Source: Verrucomicrobiota bacterium (GTDB taxonomy: Bacteria > Verrucomicrobiota > Verrucomicrobiia > Limisphaerales > UBA9464). From it: a stretch of 64,000 nt of DNA. The DNA lies in contig JAFLEF010000020.1 in assembly GCA_017309115.1 (NCBI GenBank), positions 47,034-111,033 of the forward strand, read 5' to 3'. This document shows positions 27,301 through 35,773 of this stretch, in pieces. Each line of letters opens with the position of its first letter. Position 1 is the first letter of the stretch. The notes under the pieces were generated by a model. The model had not been told where the DNA came from, ran no database searches, and worked only from the letters and a program-made list of their open reading frames with translations. The position numbers and the translations under genes are program-made.

Positions 27301-30300
27301 CTTCCGCCACGGTTTCGACATAGCGCTCGGCCACGGTGTCCGGAGCGGTGGGAATCAGGTAGGTCCCCGGCAGCGACCGGGTGAGGTTGGTGCCGAAACT
27401 CGACACGTGCAGTTCGCGCAACGCGAAGCCCACGTCCGACCAGTTGATCGGAATGGCCGGCGCGGGGGCCACCTGCTCCGCGGACAGACCGGCCCAGGGA
27501 ACCGTGCGCGTCGGCAGGAGTCCCTCCGCTAAACTCGGCAGTTGCTGGATCGCCGCCGACTGCACGCGCGCGTGATGCAAAGTCCCATAGTTGAAGCGAC
27601 TCACGAGCGGACCGTTGGTGCCCCGCCAGCGATCCAACATCCGTTCGCCGGCATAGCTGAACGGATTTGCCGCCACCCGATTGCGCAACGCGGCCCAGGG
27701 ACGTCCCCACCAGCCCGCGCCCTTCGCCAACTGAACCCGGGCGTGATAGTCGTAGCCATAGGCCACCAGCGACGGCGAGGCTTCATCGCCGAGCACCCGC
27801 GACCGATGCACTTCAAAGCGGGGCAACTCGAAGCCCTCCACCACGGAATACACCTGTACCGACTCGGGTTGACGCACGACTTCAAAGAACTGAAGAAAGT
27901 GCCCACTCTCCGAGGACACTTGGTAAAGCGGACGTGGTTCTCCGGAATCGCCCGTCGCCAACACCACCACGTCGGGGTAGGGCGAACGACGGAGCGGCGG
28001 GCGGGTTACCGCAAGGGGGCGTCCATTTCGCTCGACCACGGTCTGTTGATCTTCCCCGGCGTATCGGGCCGCCGCCGACCGCTGCAACGGCACCTGGGTG
28101 ATGCGATGAAAGTCGTGGGGCGAATCCTCACGTTGCCGAATCAGGCGCCGGGACTTCTGCGGGACCTCGTGTGTTCCGTCCCGCTCCAGCGTTTTCAGTG
28201 GCGTCACCCGCAGCGGTCCGGGGGCTTCCAACACCACCTGGTTGATCGTCATGGGGTCCAATCCCGCCTGCGCCACTTCCGCCAAGTTGATGACATACGC
28301 CCGCAGTCCTGCCGGCAGAGTAGGTGGCTCAGTCACCGTCGCGGCCTGCGATGGATCGGCTTCGTTCGGCAGCCATTGGGTGAACGCTGCGCTGATCGGC
28401 CAGAAGGCGATCGACTGACCCGAAATACCCCCGACGGTCACTTGCTCGCCCCGGAACCCGCGCAGGTGAATCACGGGTTCCACCGCGTTCGTGGCCTCGG
28501 TGAAGAAGTACAGGAAGTTGGCCTTGGGAGGAATCCAGCCGGAATCCCAAACCAGCACCGCCCGCCAGAGTCCGTTGCTCGAGGTCAGCTCTGCAAGTTC
28601 TTCCGCCCGGGGCGCCGGCAACTGGTACACCCACTTCACGGCCGGCTCACCGTTCAGGGTCTCTTTGCGAATGCGGCGGACCGAAAGCTGACCTTGAACG
28701 TCGTAGATTTCCTCGGTCGTAAACAGCTCCTTCCCGGCGGGGGTCAGGACGCGCGTGGACCACGAGGTCCACAAACTGGTCTCTTCCCGCAGATAGGGAT
28801 TGCTCCGCCAAAGTTGGCGTCCTTCCGATCGGCTCACTCGCCGTAGCGCTCCATCCGGCCGGGCCGAAACCTCCGGCAACACCAGGAAGGATTCCACCGA
28901 TGTCGCCACCTCGCGCCAGGGGGGAACATTGACCGGAACGGCGGCTTCATCGGTCTGCGGCGGCTGCAAGGTCCAGGTCTCGTAGGCTCCGGCCAGGCGT
29001 CCCTGTGATTGTGACCGCGCCACCTGCCACGCCGGTGCATACTCGTAGCGGTGCAGGCATTGGTCTCCGGGACTGGACGGCGCGTTCCACAACGCCTCCG
29101 CCACAAACTCGCCGGACGCCGGAGCCGCGATCCGCGACACGCGGGCTTCGAGCACCTTCCCGCTCCGATCCAACCGCTGCACCGTCCGCATCGGCTGGAA
29201 AAGTGGCCGCAAGTCCACGGTCTGCAGTTCCAGCAACGGTTCCCCCGGTGCTTCCGCGGAAAGCATTCGGGCTCGCGACACCAACACCACATTTCGTTCC
29301 CAACCCTCACCCAAGCGAACCGCAACTCCCGACCGACCCGACTCATCCCGGGTCCATTCCGGAAACTCGCCCGGTTCTTCCAAGCGAGTGAACACCTGCC
29401 CCTCCGCCGATTCCTCCGCTACGACAATATCCGTTCCCCGCGCCAACCAACGATCCCCCAAAGGCACCTCGACCGTTTCCGTCGCTCCCGGCACCGATCG
29501 CCGCACCCGATCCACGGGAATTCCTCGCAGCACCCGCGTCGAAGGTTCCCATCGACTCCATTCCTGCAACCGACCCCGCCGATCCCGCGTTTCAGTCCGC
29601 CGCGCCAAAGCCGTGCCCGAATACCACTCCACCGCAACCGACCGCCGACCGTCTTCGGTCACCGTCTCTCGCGGACGCCCCAGAGGATCCCCCAGGACCA
29701 TCCACTGCGTTGTCCCCAAGCCCCAGTGCGGCGTGAATTGAAGGGGCAACCGACGCTCGGTTCCGTCGCCTGGTTGATCCGCCAGCGGCCGGCCCATCCT
29801 TCGCACCTGTCCATTCTGAATCCCCTCCGCTCGCCGAACGCGCTCGCTGTCGCCATCGTAGTCCACTCGTGTTTCCAGTTGGAGTAACGGCCAGCGGCGA
29901 ATTCCGTCCCGCACGAGCCGACCCTCCGGATCCCGCGTGACCCGAAATTCATCGTGCGCCTGGCCCTCCACCCAGGTCCGCACCCGCGTCTCCAAACTCC
30001 CATCGCGCCAGTTCCAGTCATCCTCCGCGCGAACCAACCGGTTGAAGTCACCGCCCGGCGCCTCGGCGAACCACACCTGATTGCTCCGCCCAAATCCCTC
30101 GGCATCGCGGAACACCCGGGTTTCCAACACGCCTCCACTAACCGTCCGCAATTCCTGTCCGCCCGGACTCAGATAACGAGTCTCCTGACGCTGCCGAATC
30201 CCAGGGCGATACCACCACTCCCATTCCATCACCCACTGCCGCAACGACCGATCAAACCGTCCCACCAGACGGGCCACTTCTTCGCCGGTATCACGAGCCC

Positions 30301-33300
30301 GAATCGATCCGGTCAGGGACAATCCGTCCGCTGCCAACTGCTGTTCCGTGATCCTCGATTGGGTCTCGCTGCGCAGCGGTACATCCCAGCGCGCCGACCA
30401 GGTCTGAATTCGCCGCGCCCCGGTTTCATCTCGCACTTCGGCTGTGACCCGACGTGCGATCGGATCGACCGACCGGGTGGTCGCTTCCAACCACAGCCGA
30501 CCCGACTCCGCGCGCGTCCGGGACACCCGGGGAATCCAACCGAAATGAAACGCCTCGTCATACTCCGACTCAGTTCGTTTTCGAATCGGCACTCCCGCTC
30601 CACCCGGATCAAGGAATTCCTCTGTTTCCAGCCGACCCCAACGCGCCGCGTTGAAGGTAAGTACGCGACGGACTCCGGTAACGTCGTCCACCCGTTCCAC
30701 CCGGCGCTGACCGTTTACCCCGCCCAACGCGGTCTCGCGGAACCGACGTTCGCCAGGAGTGGGCCGCAACACCGCCGGCGGCGGAAGCACCCCGAATTCC
30801 TCCGGAGCGGTATTGATCCAGCCCACCGCCGAGACCCAACGACCCGTCTCATCAAACTGAGAGCGGGTGATGGCCCGCTCGTCGGCGGATTCGACGGGCC
30901 GGTTAAACAACCCATAAATCTCCCAGGTCCACTGTCCGGTCACGCAGTTGAGTCGGAGTTTACCCTCCCGCGCGGCATACGGGTCCCAGCCCGCTCCCGG
31001 CGTCCACCGCTCCAGAGTGCGGGTCTGCTCCAAGAGTTCGCCCCGCATCGGCTCCGAGAGCGTCCCGGTGTTGAACCACAGGTGGCTCTCCGTCTCCCGA
31101 CCTTGGTCGTCGCGGGAAATCTCCAGCCATGACGTCGCCGTCACCACGTGTTGCAATCGTCCGTTGGCATAGACCTCAACCTCGACCAGTCCCGTCTCCG
31201 GATTCGTCCGCGTCCGGCGCACTTGACCGACCGGAAACTCGAAGCTCACCGCCACCCGCTCGGACGTACCGTCACCATCGGCATCCAACTCCAGAATCAG
31301 GCCGGCGAAGTTCCGTTCCCGCGCCGCCACCCGTTCCCGCAGGGGCAAGGCCTCCACCGCCGACCACACGGGCGCAAGTTGTTCAGCTGTCCTTCGTATT
31401 CCCGCGCCGTCCACGAACCCGTTAGCCGACCGCACCAACGGCCCCACTTCCCAACGTCCGTTTCGCCACTCCACCTGATTCAGGAACGCCATCCCACTGC
31501 CGCCCTCCGCAATCGCCGCTCGATGCCACTCCGCAATTTGTCGGTTCTCCTCTTGCTGCCGGCCCGCGCGTTCCACCGCCGCCAAACCGGCCACCGCAGT
31601 CAACTGCCGCACACGCCGCTGTCCGTTCACCCGGGTGACATACCGAAAGCTGCTGCCCTCCGCCTGAATCCCCAACAACGGATCCTCCCCAGAGTCGTCC
31701 ACCACGATATCCACCGCTGCCAAAACGCGCCGGAGGTGGTCCCGATGCTCGGCTTCGCCGGGTTCCGGAGGCAGCCCCAATTGCTGCCGGCGCAATAGCC
31801 GACGCCACTCAACCAACGGCGCCAACACCGGCACGAAGTGTTCAGCGATCGCCCCTTCACCGGTGAACACCCGGGGTTCGAAGGCCGTCGCCGGAAGGTC
31901 TGCGGCGTCCTCCGCCTCCACCAACTGATCCAGCACCAATCCTTCGGCCAACCCGCGTTCGTACTCTCGAAAGCGCGTCACTTCCCGATCCACCGTCGCT
32001 GAGTATTCCGCAAACGCTTTCAGACCATAGAGAATCATCGCCGTCTGGCCCCGATGCCGTCCGTCCGGAATCTGATATGCGAACACCGCCAGATTGGAGT
32101 CCCGCAAGCCACCCTTGCCGTCTGACACCTTCACGTAGCCCAGCGGAACCATCCGCCCCGCGCGAATCTCCGCCTCCATCGATTCCCGGGTAGGGAAGTG
32201 CGTCACGATCGTCCGCCCGAGCAACCCGTACGCGTAGTCCTCGTTGTAGGCATTAAGGTCGTCGCGAATCAGACCGCGCTTGTAGAACAACAGAATCGGA
32301 TAGCCGAAGATGCGAAATTCGTAAGCCGCCAGATCGTTCATTCGCGGCGCGTAGGGAAACGGCATGCGCAGTTCCTTGTCCGCCAATGAGCGGAACCGCA
32401 TTCGCGACACGCTGTTCATCAGCGCCCGAATATCAAACGAGATACCCAGATACTGCGCCCAGGCCTTGGCCGGTCCGTCGCCCCGGGCGAGGTCATACAA
32501 GCTGTAGCCACCAGCCGGCGTGAGCACTTTCTGCCCCACCGCCGCGGCAATGATGTAATTCACGTACACATCGCCGTTCAGGGCGAAGTAGGGATTGTTG
32601 AAGATATCCCGGAGCACCCCGGAATCCGCCTGTCCGCTCACCACCGCCGCCCCGCTCAGTATGTTCACGAGAAGCGAGTACTTGGCGTCATTACCAGCGA
32701 GTCGGGCCAACGCCAGCATCGCCCGCAAATCCGCGTCGTTCAGACTTTCCAGGGTTTCCTCGACCTCGGCATCCGTCAGCTGGGACAACTCCGCCCGAAG
32801 TGTCTCCAGATCGGCCTTGGTCAGAACTTCATCCGGCGTGAAGCGCAGAATGGGATGTCGCTGCCGGGCCGCCAGCAAGAGGAAGAGTTCCCGCATCTCC
32901 TGCGCTGTCGGCACCTTGGGAATGTAGTGCGGGCCGGTAATGACGTTGTAGCCCAGCTGAGCCCCGGTCCCGAGTGGAAAGCCGACTCCCGACAACCCGC
33001 CACCAATGTTCAGCGCCGTGAAGATCGGGAAGAAGATCATGTCGAGATTCGCGCGTTGCAGACCCAACTCTTTCCGCCGGCGCTCGAGAAAGGCGTTGAT
33101 CAGTCCGAACCGCGCCAGCGCCGCCTGTTGCAGGACATCCGGCTCCCCGAACTCGAGCACATTCCATCGGCGCGGATCCGGCTCCAGCGGGTCCTCCAGC
33201 CGAAGCTCCACGAAATCCCGGCCGCTGATCGGACTCAACGCCGGTTCCAAACCGTCTCCCAGCGGCGTTCGCCGAAAGGCCCGCGCCGTGACAATCCCCC

Positions 33301-34228
33301 CGCCCGGTTGACGCAACCGCAGCCGAATCTGTCCGTCGAGCACCTCACGCTCAATGTCATTTTGCCGATAGACCATCACCGGTCGAAGCAGGTTGCTGTC
33401 GTCATCCACGGTGAACTCAAAGGCGACATAGAGGTTCGTGGCGCTGGCCGGCAGCGGTTCAGGAGTGACCAGCACAAAGCCGCCGTCCGCCTTCTCCCGT
33501 TCGAGTTCTCGCCACTGCGCCTCGGCACTCAGCCGACCGGACTTGTCCCGCGCCGATAGAATCTGCCGCGCCGTCTGCTGCAACAGTCGGGACCGCTGAT
33601 ACGCCAGTCCGCGCACCAGCGCCTGGTCGGCCGCGGCAAAGCCAAACTCCACTCGGGCTCGGCGAACCTTCCCGGAGTTTTCCGCGTCCGCCCAGGTGAC
33701 AGTCACAAACGTGGGTGTGCCCGGCGACGTCTCGGTCACACGAGCGACTTCCTCGGCGGTTAGACGCCGACCAGGCAAACCATCCTCACCCGGCCCGCCC
33801 GCGACATACGCCCAGAGTTCCACCAAAGGGTTCTGCGACTCGAGAAACTCGAAGAAGCCGCGGCGCGTGGTGAATCGTCCGAGAATGGCGTTGCGGGACT
33901 CGGGTTCGACCGAAACCAGCGCGGCAAACCAGCGATCGGTCAACTTCTCGCGAATCAGCGCTGCGAACCGGTCCGCCTCGGTATCGGGTGCGAGCGCGGG
34001 TCCATGCTGAACCGGTTCTGGAAGGCGGGCCCACGCGGCATCCAAAGTCTCCGCGACGCCCGCCCAAGCGGCGAACCAACCCAGCCAGCACCCCAGGATC
34101 CAACCGGCCAAACCAATCCAAAGCGGCCGAGGTCGGGACGTCCCCTGCACGGAATCTGGGCAGGGGAAATCACGACACCGGACTTGGTCTTGCTCAGGGT
34201 TGGATGAGACAACGGCCAATGGGGTCAA
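21353..34228 (-). CDS. Giant membrane protein with alpha/alpha-toroid and glucan-synthase-like glycosyltransferase part
   Basis: 4291 codons. The start is a TTG at 34228 with GAGG just upstream; no ATG lies near the first helix. One hydrophobic helix spans ~37-57, then ~2600 mostly extracytoplasmic residues. Of these, ~1000-2200 are rich in Trp/Arg beta-strand repeats and ~2290-2630 look like an alpha/alpha-toroid glycosidase-type fold (YWDKTDGGLEP, ARPTSLAQVTLASAALDLAD). A helix at 2686-2707 leads to a cytosolic segment, several helices (~2975-3310), a GT-like domain (~3336-3770) and about ten more helices. GT motifs: KYGEGELGQRDK at ~3503, DRN with Asp3567, ISEDTW with Glu3695/Asp3696 and PRW with Arg3741/Trp3742. 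The order and ~190-residue spacing resemble GT48 callose/glucan synthases, and ED plus xxxRW also fit GT2/GT84; the Gln of QxxRW is missing. I infer a polysaccharide synthase with its own export and processing parts. Not recognised as a named protein. Confidence 0.7.
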   Translation of the reverse strand: MTPLAVVSSNPEQDQVRCRDFPCPDSVQGTSRPRPLWIGLAGWILGCWLGWFAAWAGVAETLDAAWARLPEPVQHGPALAPDTEADRFAALIREKLTDRWFAALVSVEPESRNAILGRFTTRRGFFEFLESQNPLVELWAYVAGGPGEDGLPGRRLTAEEVARVTETSPGTPTFVTVTWADAENSGKVRRARVEFGFAAADQALVRGLAYQRSRLLQQTARQILSARDKSGRLSAEAQWRELEREKADGGFVLVTPEPLPASATNLYVAFEFTVDDDSNLLRPVMVYRQNDIEREVLDGQIRLRLRQPGGGIVTARAFRRTPLGDGLEPALSPISGRDFVELRLEDPLEPDPRRWNVLEFGEPDVLQQAALARFGLINAFLERRRKELGLQRANLDMIFFPIFTALNIGGGLSGVGFPLGTGAQLGYNVITGPHYIPKVPTAQEMRELFLLLAARQRHPILRFTPDEVLTKADLETLRAELSQLTDAEVEETLESLNDADLRAMLALARLAGNDAKYSLLVNILSGAAVVSGQADSGVLRDIFNNPYFALNGDVYVNYIIAAAVGQKVLTPAGGYSLYDLARGDGPAKAWAQYLGISFDIRALMNSVSRMRFRSLADKELRMPFPYAPRMNDLAAYEFRIFGYPILLFYKRGLIRDDLNAYNEDYAYGLLGRTIVTHFPTRESMEAEIRAGRMVPLGYVKVSDGKGGLRDSNLAVFAYQIPDGRHRGQTAMILYGLKAFAEYSATVDREVTRFREYERGLAEGLVLDQLVEAEDAADLPATAFEPRVFTGEGAIAEHFVPVLAPLVEWRRLLRRQQLGLPPEPGEAEHRDHLRRVLAAVDIVVDDSGEDPLLGIQAEGSSFRYVTRVNGQRRVRQLTAVAGLAAVERAGRQQEENRQIAEWHRAAIAEGGSGMAFLNQVEWRNGRWEVGPLVRSANGFVDGAGIRRTAEQLAPVWSAVEALPLRERVAARERNFAGLILELDADGDGTSERVAVSFEFPVGQVRRTRTNPETGLVEVEVYANGRLQHVVTATSWLEISRDDQGRETESHLWFNTGTLSEPMRGELLEQTRTLERWTPGAGWDPYAAREGKLRLNCVTGQWTWEIYGLFNRPVESADERAITRSQFDETGRWVSAVGWINTAPEEFGVLPPPAVLRPTPGERRFRETALGGVNGQRRVERVDDVTGVRRVLTFNAARWGRLETEEFLDPGGAGVPIRKRTESEYDEAFHFGWIPRVSRTRAESGRLWLEATTRSVDPIARRVTAEVRDETGARRIQTWSARWDVPLRSETQSRITEQQLAADGLSLTGSIRARDTGEEVARLVGRFDRSLRQWVMEWEWWYRPGIRQRQETRYLSPGGQELRTVSGGVLETRVFRDAEGFGRSNQVWFAEAPGGDFNRLVRAEDDWNWRDGSLETRVRTWVEGQAHDEFRVTRDPEGRLVRDGIRRWPLLQLETRVDYDGDSERVRRAEGIQNGQVRRMGRPLADQPGDGTERRLPLQFTPHWGLGTTQWMVLGDPLGRPRETVTEDGRRSVAVEWYSGTALARRTETRDRRGRLQEWSRWEPSTRVLRGIPVDRVRRSVPGATETVEVPLGDRWLARGTDIVVAEESAEGQVFTRLEEPGEFPEWTRDESGRSGVAVRLGEGWERNVVLVSRARMLSAEAPGEPLLELQTVDLRPLFQPMRTVQRLDRSGKVLEARVSRIAAPASGEFVAEALWNAPSSPGDQCLHRYEYAPAWQVARSQSQGRLAGAYETWTLQPPQTDEAAVPVNVPPWREVATSVESFLVLPEVSARPDGALRRVSRSEGRQLWRSNPYLREETSLWTSWSTRVLTPAGKELFTTEEIYDVQGQLSVRRIRKETLNGEPAVKWVYQLPAPRAEELAELTSSNGLWRAVLVWDSGWIPPKANFLYFFTEATNAVEPVIHLRGFRGEQVTVGGISGQSIAFWPISAAFTQWLPNEADPSQAATVTEPPTLPAGLRAYVINLAEVAQAGLDPMTINQVVLEAPGPLRVTPLKTLERDGTHEVPQKSRRLIRQREDSPHDFHRITQVPLQRSAAARYAGEDQQTVVERNGRPLAVTRPPLRRSPYPDVVVLATGDSGEPRPLYQVSSESGHFLQFFEVVRQPESVQVYSVVEGFELPRFEVHRSRVLGDEASPSLVAYGYDYHARVQLAKGAGWWGRPWAALRNRVAANPFSYAGERMLDRWRGTNGPLVSRFNYGTLHHARVQSAAIQQLPSLAEGLLPTRTVPWAGLSAEQVAPAPAIPINWSDVGFALRELHVSSFGTNLTRSLPGTYLIPTAPDTVAERYVETVAEAELIALALKVGEVGIARTLLEFYWDKTDGGLEPVQESYDALTGTARAKELAFSRPVQARPTSLAQVTLASAALDLADQTGETRWETLAHQLVEGMLERFRPPINGEIPRAVSDREYRSVKRVLGFAFWPDAARFPVEVNVRTWQLLERMNRRQVLMPDAERAGRLRTAAAEQRQWLTAVVEPEVRRTGVVPTGWFEVQDIYGETLSLAPERWTSPMAWLAWLEVAVPLGVEPAVARQWLDQLIRVHGATVEGIWGLDWSLPLLRSEAISPELTARMARVAGGLEHEAAAALARRSLAQWAEAGRFPAVHTRATPVRPVKTEQGPVVYPRVDGSGWPRSFGVERELSATNSPLSANSSPARLRPDRDAEERPSRADLAVFLILAGSFYVGILVVTLVWWRFRQLRCARLAGEELVSLVPDTVQQRAEERWSARVLGVQSPAQASCTRFSNATVEQNFLMQLRAIYKLVLEWRRRENRWSEDDARLVEGDSDAWLNGLDEFASVLGLYMRHVIKAGAKDGFDSELPLAGNEDSNHIWSRLVMYLSEEYWVLLTLLQKYRELPGDQECALFEWEFAKALGALGIRQRREPFDARVRFNFPQNPEAFDLLIIQKPGVTLEQVFQHAADRLQIPLTHLLRIVEGYQSWKRRECPYPIHPYLIEFAKIFPNFVLTGLGAMIWYNQSVGDSPIIPYLWPQAVSFVLSPAALWWEVPLFLGLVLAGVTAWVRTYRFAGGLLKRERPSLILDATMTSFFRRDDGGEHGIREGWRWNPTGYQQASWVLRSVGWTILAWQMFELETPSFANFLIVKGVLAMLVVTEVAGLVVPWVVTLFSKAVQDYVSSHPHCGTGWRLVNRLNLTATRPASPIWLSVRYYLRPSVPTGDVASRIQSILFYLVINVVFFGVGAYLCQQILPLWFTEAYLTGSSFKLFVGGLVFWNTLYLLRYGLFLLATAVAAGGATFPARTAAALVAVGGLAATVGVAGGRWLEWVGWLVVFLLIPFVLWEEAWRAAWARWRRSDRSVPQPTTPSPEGNLGIVYMSGDDLSALKLTPALLLTRWRLLRDQLGSSGLQLLSELIGDWSEADLERYFGELADLERRHAVSLWHPDQLVLAGTEPRFAPSLELNLPVDSAEQRRSLLLAWDVRRWLVSMMSTAGHSQDTAINLVDIALRLDREGLAARSVFYLIQNKYDAQDTNRPCQLKYGEGELGQRDKLARLLRAVAPGCRAWSLQNWTPFGFKSAGLTGMDLVPEEAMRLATMVVLDRNATVHDLDAFVVDLRSALADPDLVIVIPGRGTTNTLTDLGQGSQLIEEGHRSFLRGVMAFLGGRASEGVGTGWGNIVTVTYGRVQRAMMCPSTPKLPLTSRMLRGSSFAVRTEGLIGFTPHAVGISEDTWAVSQAAHNVAALGGRVRFAVSTAMWHKVRETWSHAEWLAAFPRWSGGYLQMMHDPIMQRINEFGPSSIFSKELRSNSGRNFLAAPFALINALLLPLAIILDVTPFIQILMLLWNFGFVMNQVLTLHGLNTYLEGAGFHRLPAALGTLVFGLGAAAFPESRPYAPWLALLGALYGGFVVGLNRWLVTRVRDVILFGPQLILHALGQLMRQSIEFVASGAAASDAQGVNMAFRSAAGPREDRPLDRFPHFLNLRTVIWIIGVPSLLLNLVALANLDMFNVLLLLPSLLFSVSAVAGPFLMAPRPGHNLGPAVIAPKLLGWMTALIFFGVVSLLVGRGGWGQTLGFGLFAGVFGFLAWRAGRYLAFRWLWKRRQLQLRRRLLQAGVPEAAVDRLRDELLSAAGDDSQAATILVRAVTEPAHRELVAVWLRRAVGEWLREPGRRPKDRSRSVIEYQRSVVLALLVFLWFFVVPVPGLFVFTAGAYKTSMSLAAILTGLSMVVIAVLAGHGVGRWVQILERSSRGNARLRPRARAVYAELQRRQGDGELSAEEISRALALFTDFKTYLDQRSDAYAERTLKQVEETVRGGPARAGEPG

Positions 34229-34300
34229 CAGACCTCGTTATGCACCGAATCACCGAGTCTCGTCTAAAAAAATCCGGCCCAACCTCCGATGGCGCGAGGC

Positions 34301-34888
34301 GGTGGGTCGACGCTCCGCGGAGACGTGCGTTTGTGAATTCCTCGCACGTCATTCGCCGAGATGCGCCACAAACTGGAAAGAGGCTAATCTGGAACACAGG
34401 AAAACAGGAAAAAGATGGGGAGTTATGGAGTGCGGTGAACCTTCTGAACCTTCTACCGCTTTCCCACGGGGTGAGGGCTGGCAGCGCCTCAAGTGTCAAC
34501 CACTCCACACACACCGGCGGATGAGAAATCGGCAGTAAGTCTACCCGCACTCCGAACGCTTCCTGCGCCCTTACCGCTTACCCCTTACCTGCCCATTCCC
34601 GTCTTCTTCCTGTTTTCATGTTTTCCAGATTTCTCCCCTTCCCCTGGGTTGTCCTTTAAGCCGATGTCCGTTCGACGCTGACCAGCACAGGCCGCGTTCC
34701 TTCGCTCCGCTCGCAAGCGCGGGACGGCCAGCGGTCCATCCCTACCGGTGGGGCGACGCTCCGCGGAGCCGTCCGTCCGTGGACTCCCCACGCGTCACCC
34801 GCCGAGACGCGAACGGCTCGGACGAAGCCTCGCCCTACCTACCGCTTACCGCTTCCTGCATTACCTCTCAGCTCTCAGCTCTCAGCTT
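34301..34888. repeat. Composite repeat: half A, C, D, C, B, A and 7-bp arrays
   Basis: A 660-bp gap with no gene between the giant gene and the esterase. The order is left half of module A (34301-34366), motif C (34378-34414), module D (34425-34570, with GAGGGCTGGCAGCGCCTC), reversed TAAGCGG units, reversed motif C (34607-34632), module B (34661-34746), full module A (34747-34839) and a reverse AGCTGAG array (34864-34888) ending 4 nt from the esterase stop. The same order recurs at 40.9 and 43.4 kb. Confidence 0.9.
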
Positions 34889-34892
34889 CCCC

Positions 34893-35639
34893 TCACCGAC
34901 TATGCTGCAACAGCCACTCGTACAGCTTTGGATTCGCATACGTCTCCGTCCATGAGTCGTGATTGGCCTCGGGATACACCGTCAGTTGAATGTCCTTCAC
35001 ACCCGCCCGCTTAAAGGCGTCGACCATGCGTTCGCTTTCCGACAACGGCACCACATTGTCCTTGGCGCCGTGGAACGCCCAAACCCCCAAAGTCTTCAAT
35101 GCCTCCTGTTGCGCCGGCAACAGAGCGCGAATTCGGTCGCCGCCACCACACACCGGAGCTACCGCCGCAAAGCGTTGCGGATACTTCACCGCCAATTGCC
35201 AGGTTCCGTAGCCGCCCATGCTCAGCCCGGTCACATACACCCGCTTGGGATCGACCCGATACTGACTCTGCAACCGATCCAGCAGACCGATCAGCGCCGA
35301 GTCATCCCACACCTGACCTTCCGGGCACTGCGGTGACGCCAGAATGAACGGAAACGATTCCCCGGCCTGAGCCAGCTTCGGCGGACCGTGAACCGCGACC
35401 TTCTGCAACTCCGTGCCCCGTTCCCCGGCGCCATGAAGGAACAGCACCAACGGCCACTTCTGACTGCCACTGGCCTCGTAGCCCTTTGGCAGATACAGCA
35501 GGTACTCGAGCCGGTTGGTCTTGGTGACAACTTCCCGATACTCCTGCGCGACCTGCGTCCCCGGTGCCGGCGTCTGGGCCAATATCCCGAAACAACCTGT
35601 GCCCAGCATCGCCAGCACCCCGAGCAAATGGAATTTCAT
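34893..35639 (-). CDS. Secreted dienelactone hydrolase / PHB-depolymerase-like esterase
   Basis: 248 residues from ATG at 35639; the frame extends upstream into repeat DNA and was cut. A signal peptide (hydrophobic to LAQ, residue ~22) directs export. Features are VLFLHGAGERG oxyanion region, nucleophile elbow GLSMGG (Ser130), acid Asp184 in GAKDNVVP and His217 in YPEANHDSW. This is the one-domain carbohydrate-esterase/phospholipase type common in plant-polymer users. It likely removes acyl or feruloyl groups in the periplasm or outside; substrate unproven. Confidence 0.87.
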   Translation of the reverse strand: MKFHLLGVLAMLGTGCFGILAQTPAPGTQVAQEYREVVTKTNRLEYLLYLPKGYEASGSQKWPLVLFLHGAGERGTELQKVAVHGPPKLAQAGESFPFILASPQCPEGQVWDDSALIGLLDRLQSQYRVDPKRVYVTGLSMGGYGTWQLAVKYPQRFAAVAPVCGGGDRIRALLPAQQEALKTLGVWAFHGAKDNVVPLSESERMVDAFKRAGVKDIQLTVYPEANHDSWTETYANPKLYEWLLQHSR

Positions 35640-35699
35640 GAGGTGAGCCTGAACCAGTTGGGTCCGCTCCGCCAAGCTTGGAAGCAGTCGAAACGCCCC

Positions 35700-35769
35700 C
35701 TTCGCCGAGACGCGAACGGCTCGGTGTAACCTCGCCCTACCGCTTCCCACTTCCCGCTTACCTCTCATC
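35700..35769. repeat. Right half of module A with TAAGCGG/AGCTGAG units
   Basis: 35700-35741 is the right arm of module A (TTCGCCGAGACGCGAACGGC ending CGCCCTACC) without its left arm. 35751-35769 holds reverse-strand TAAGCGG and AGCTGAG-type units, ending 4 nt from the kdsD stop. Confidence 0.8.
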
Positions 35770-35773
35770 TCCC

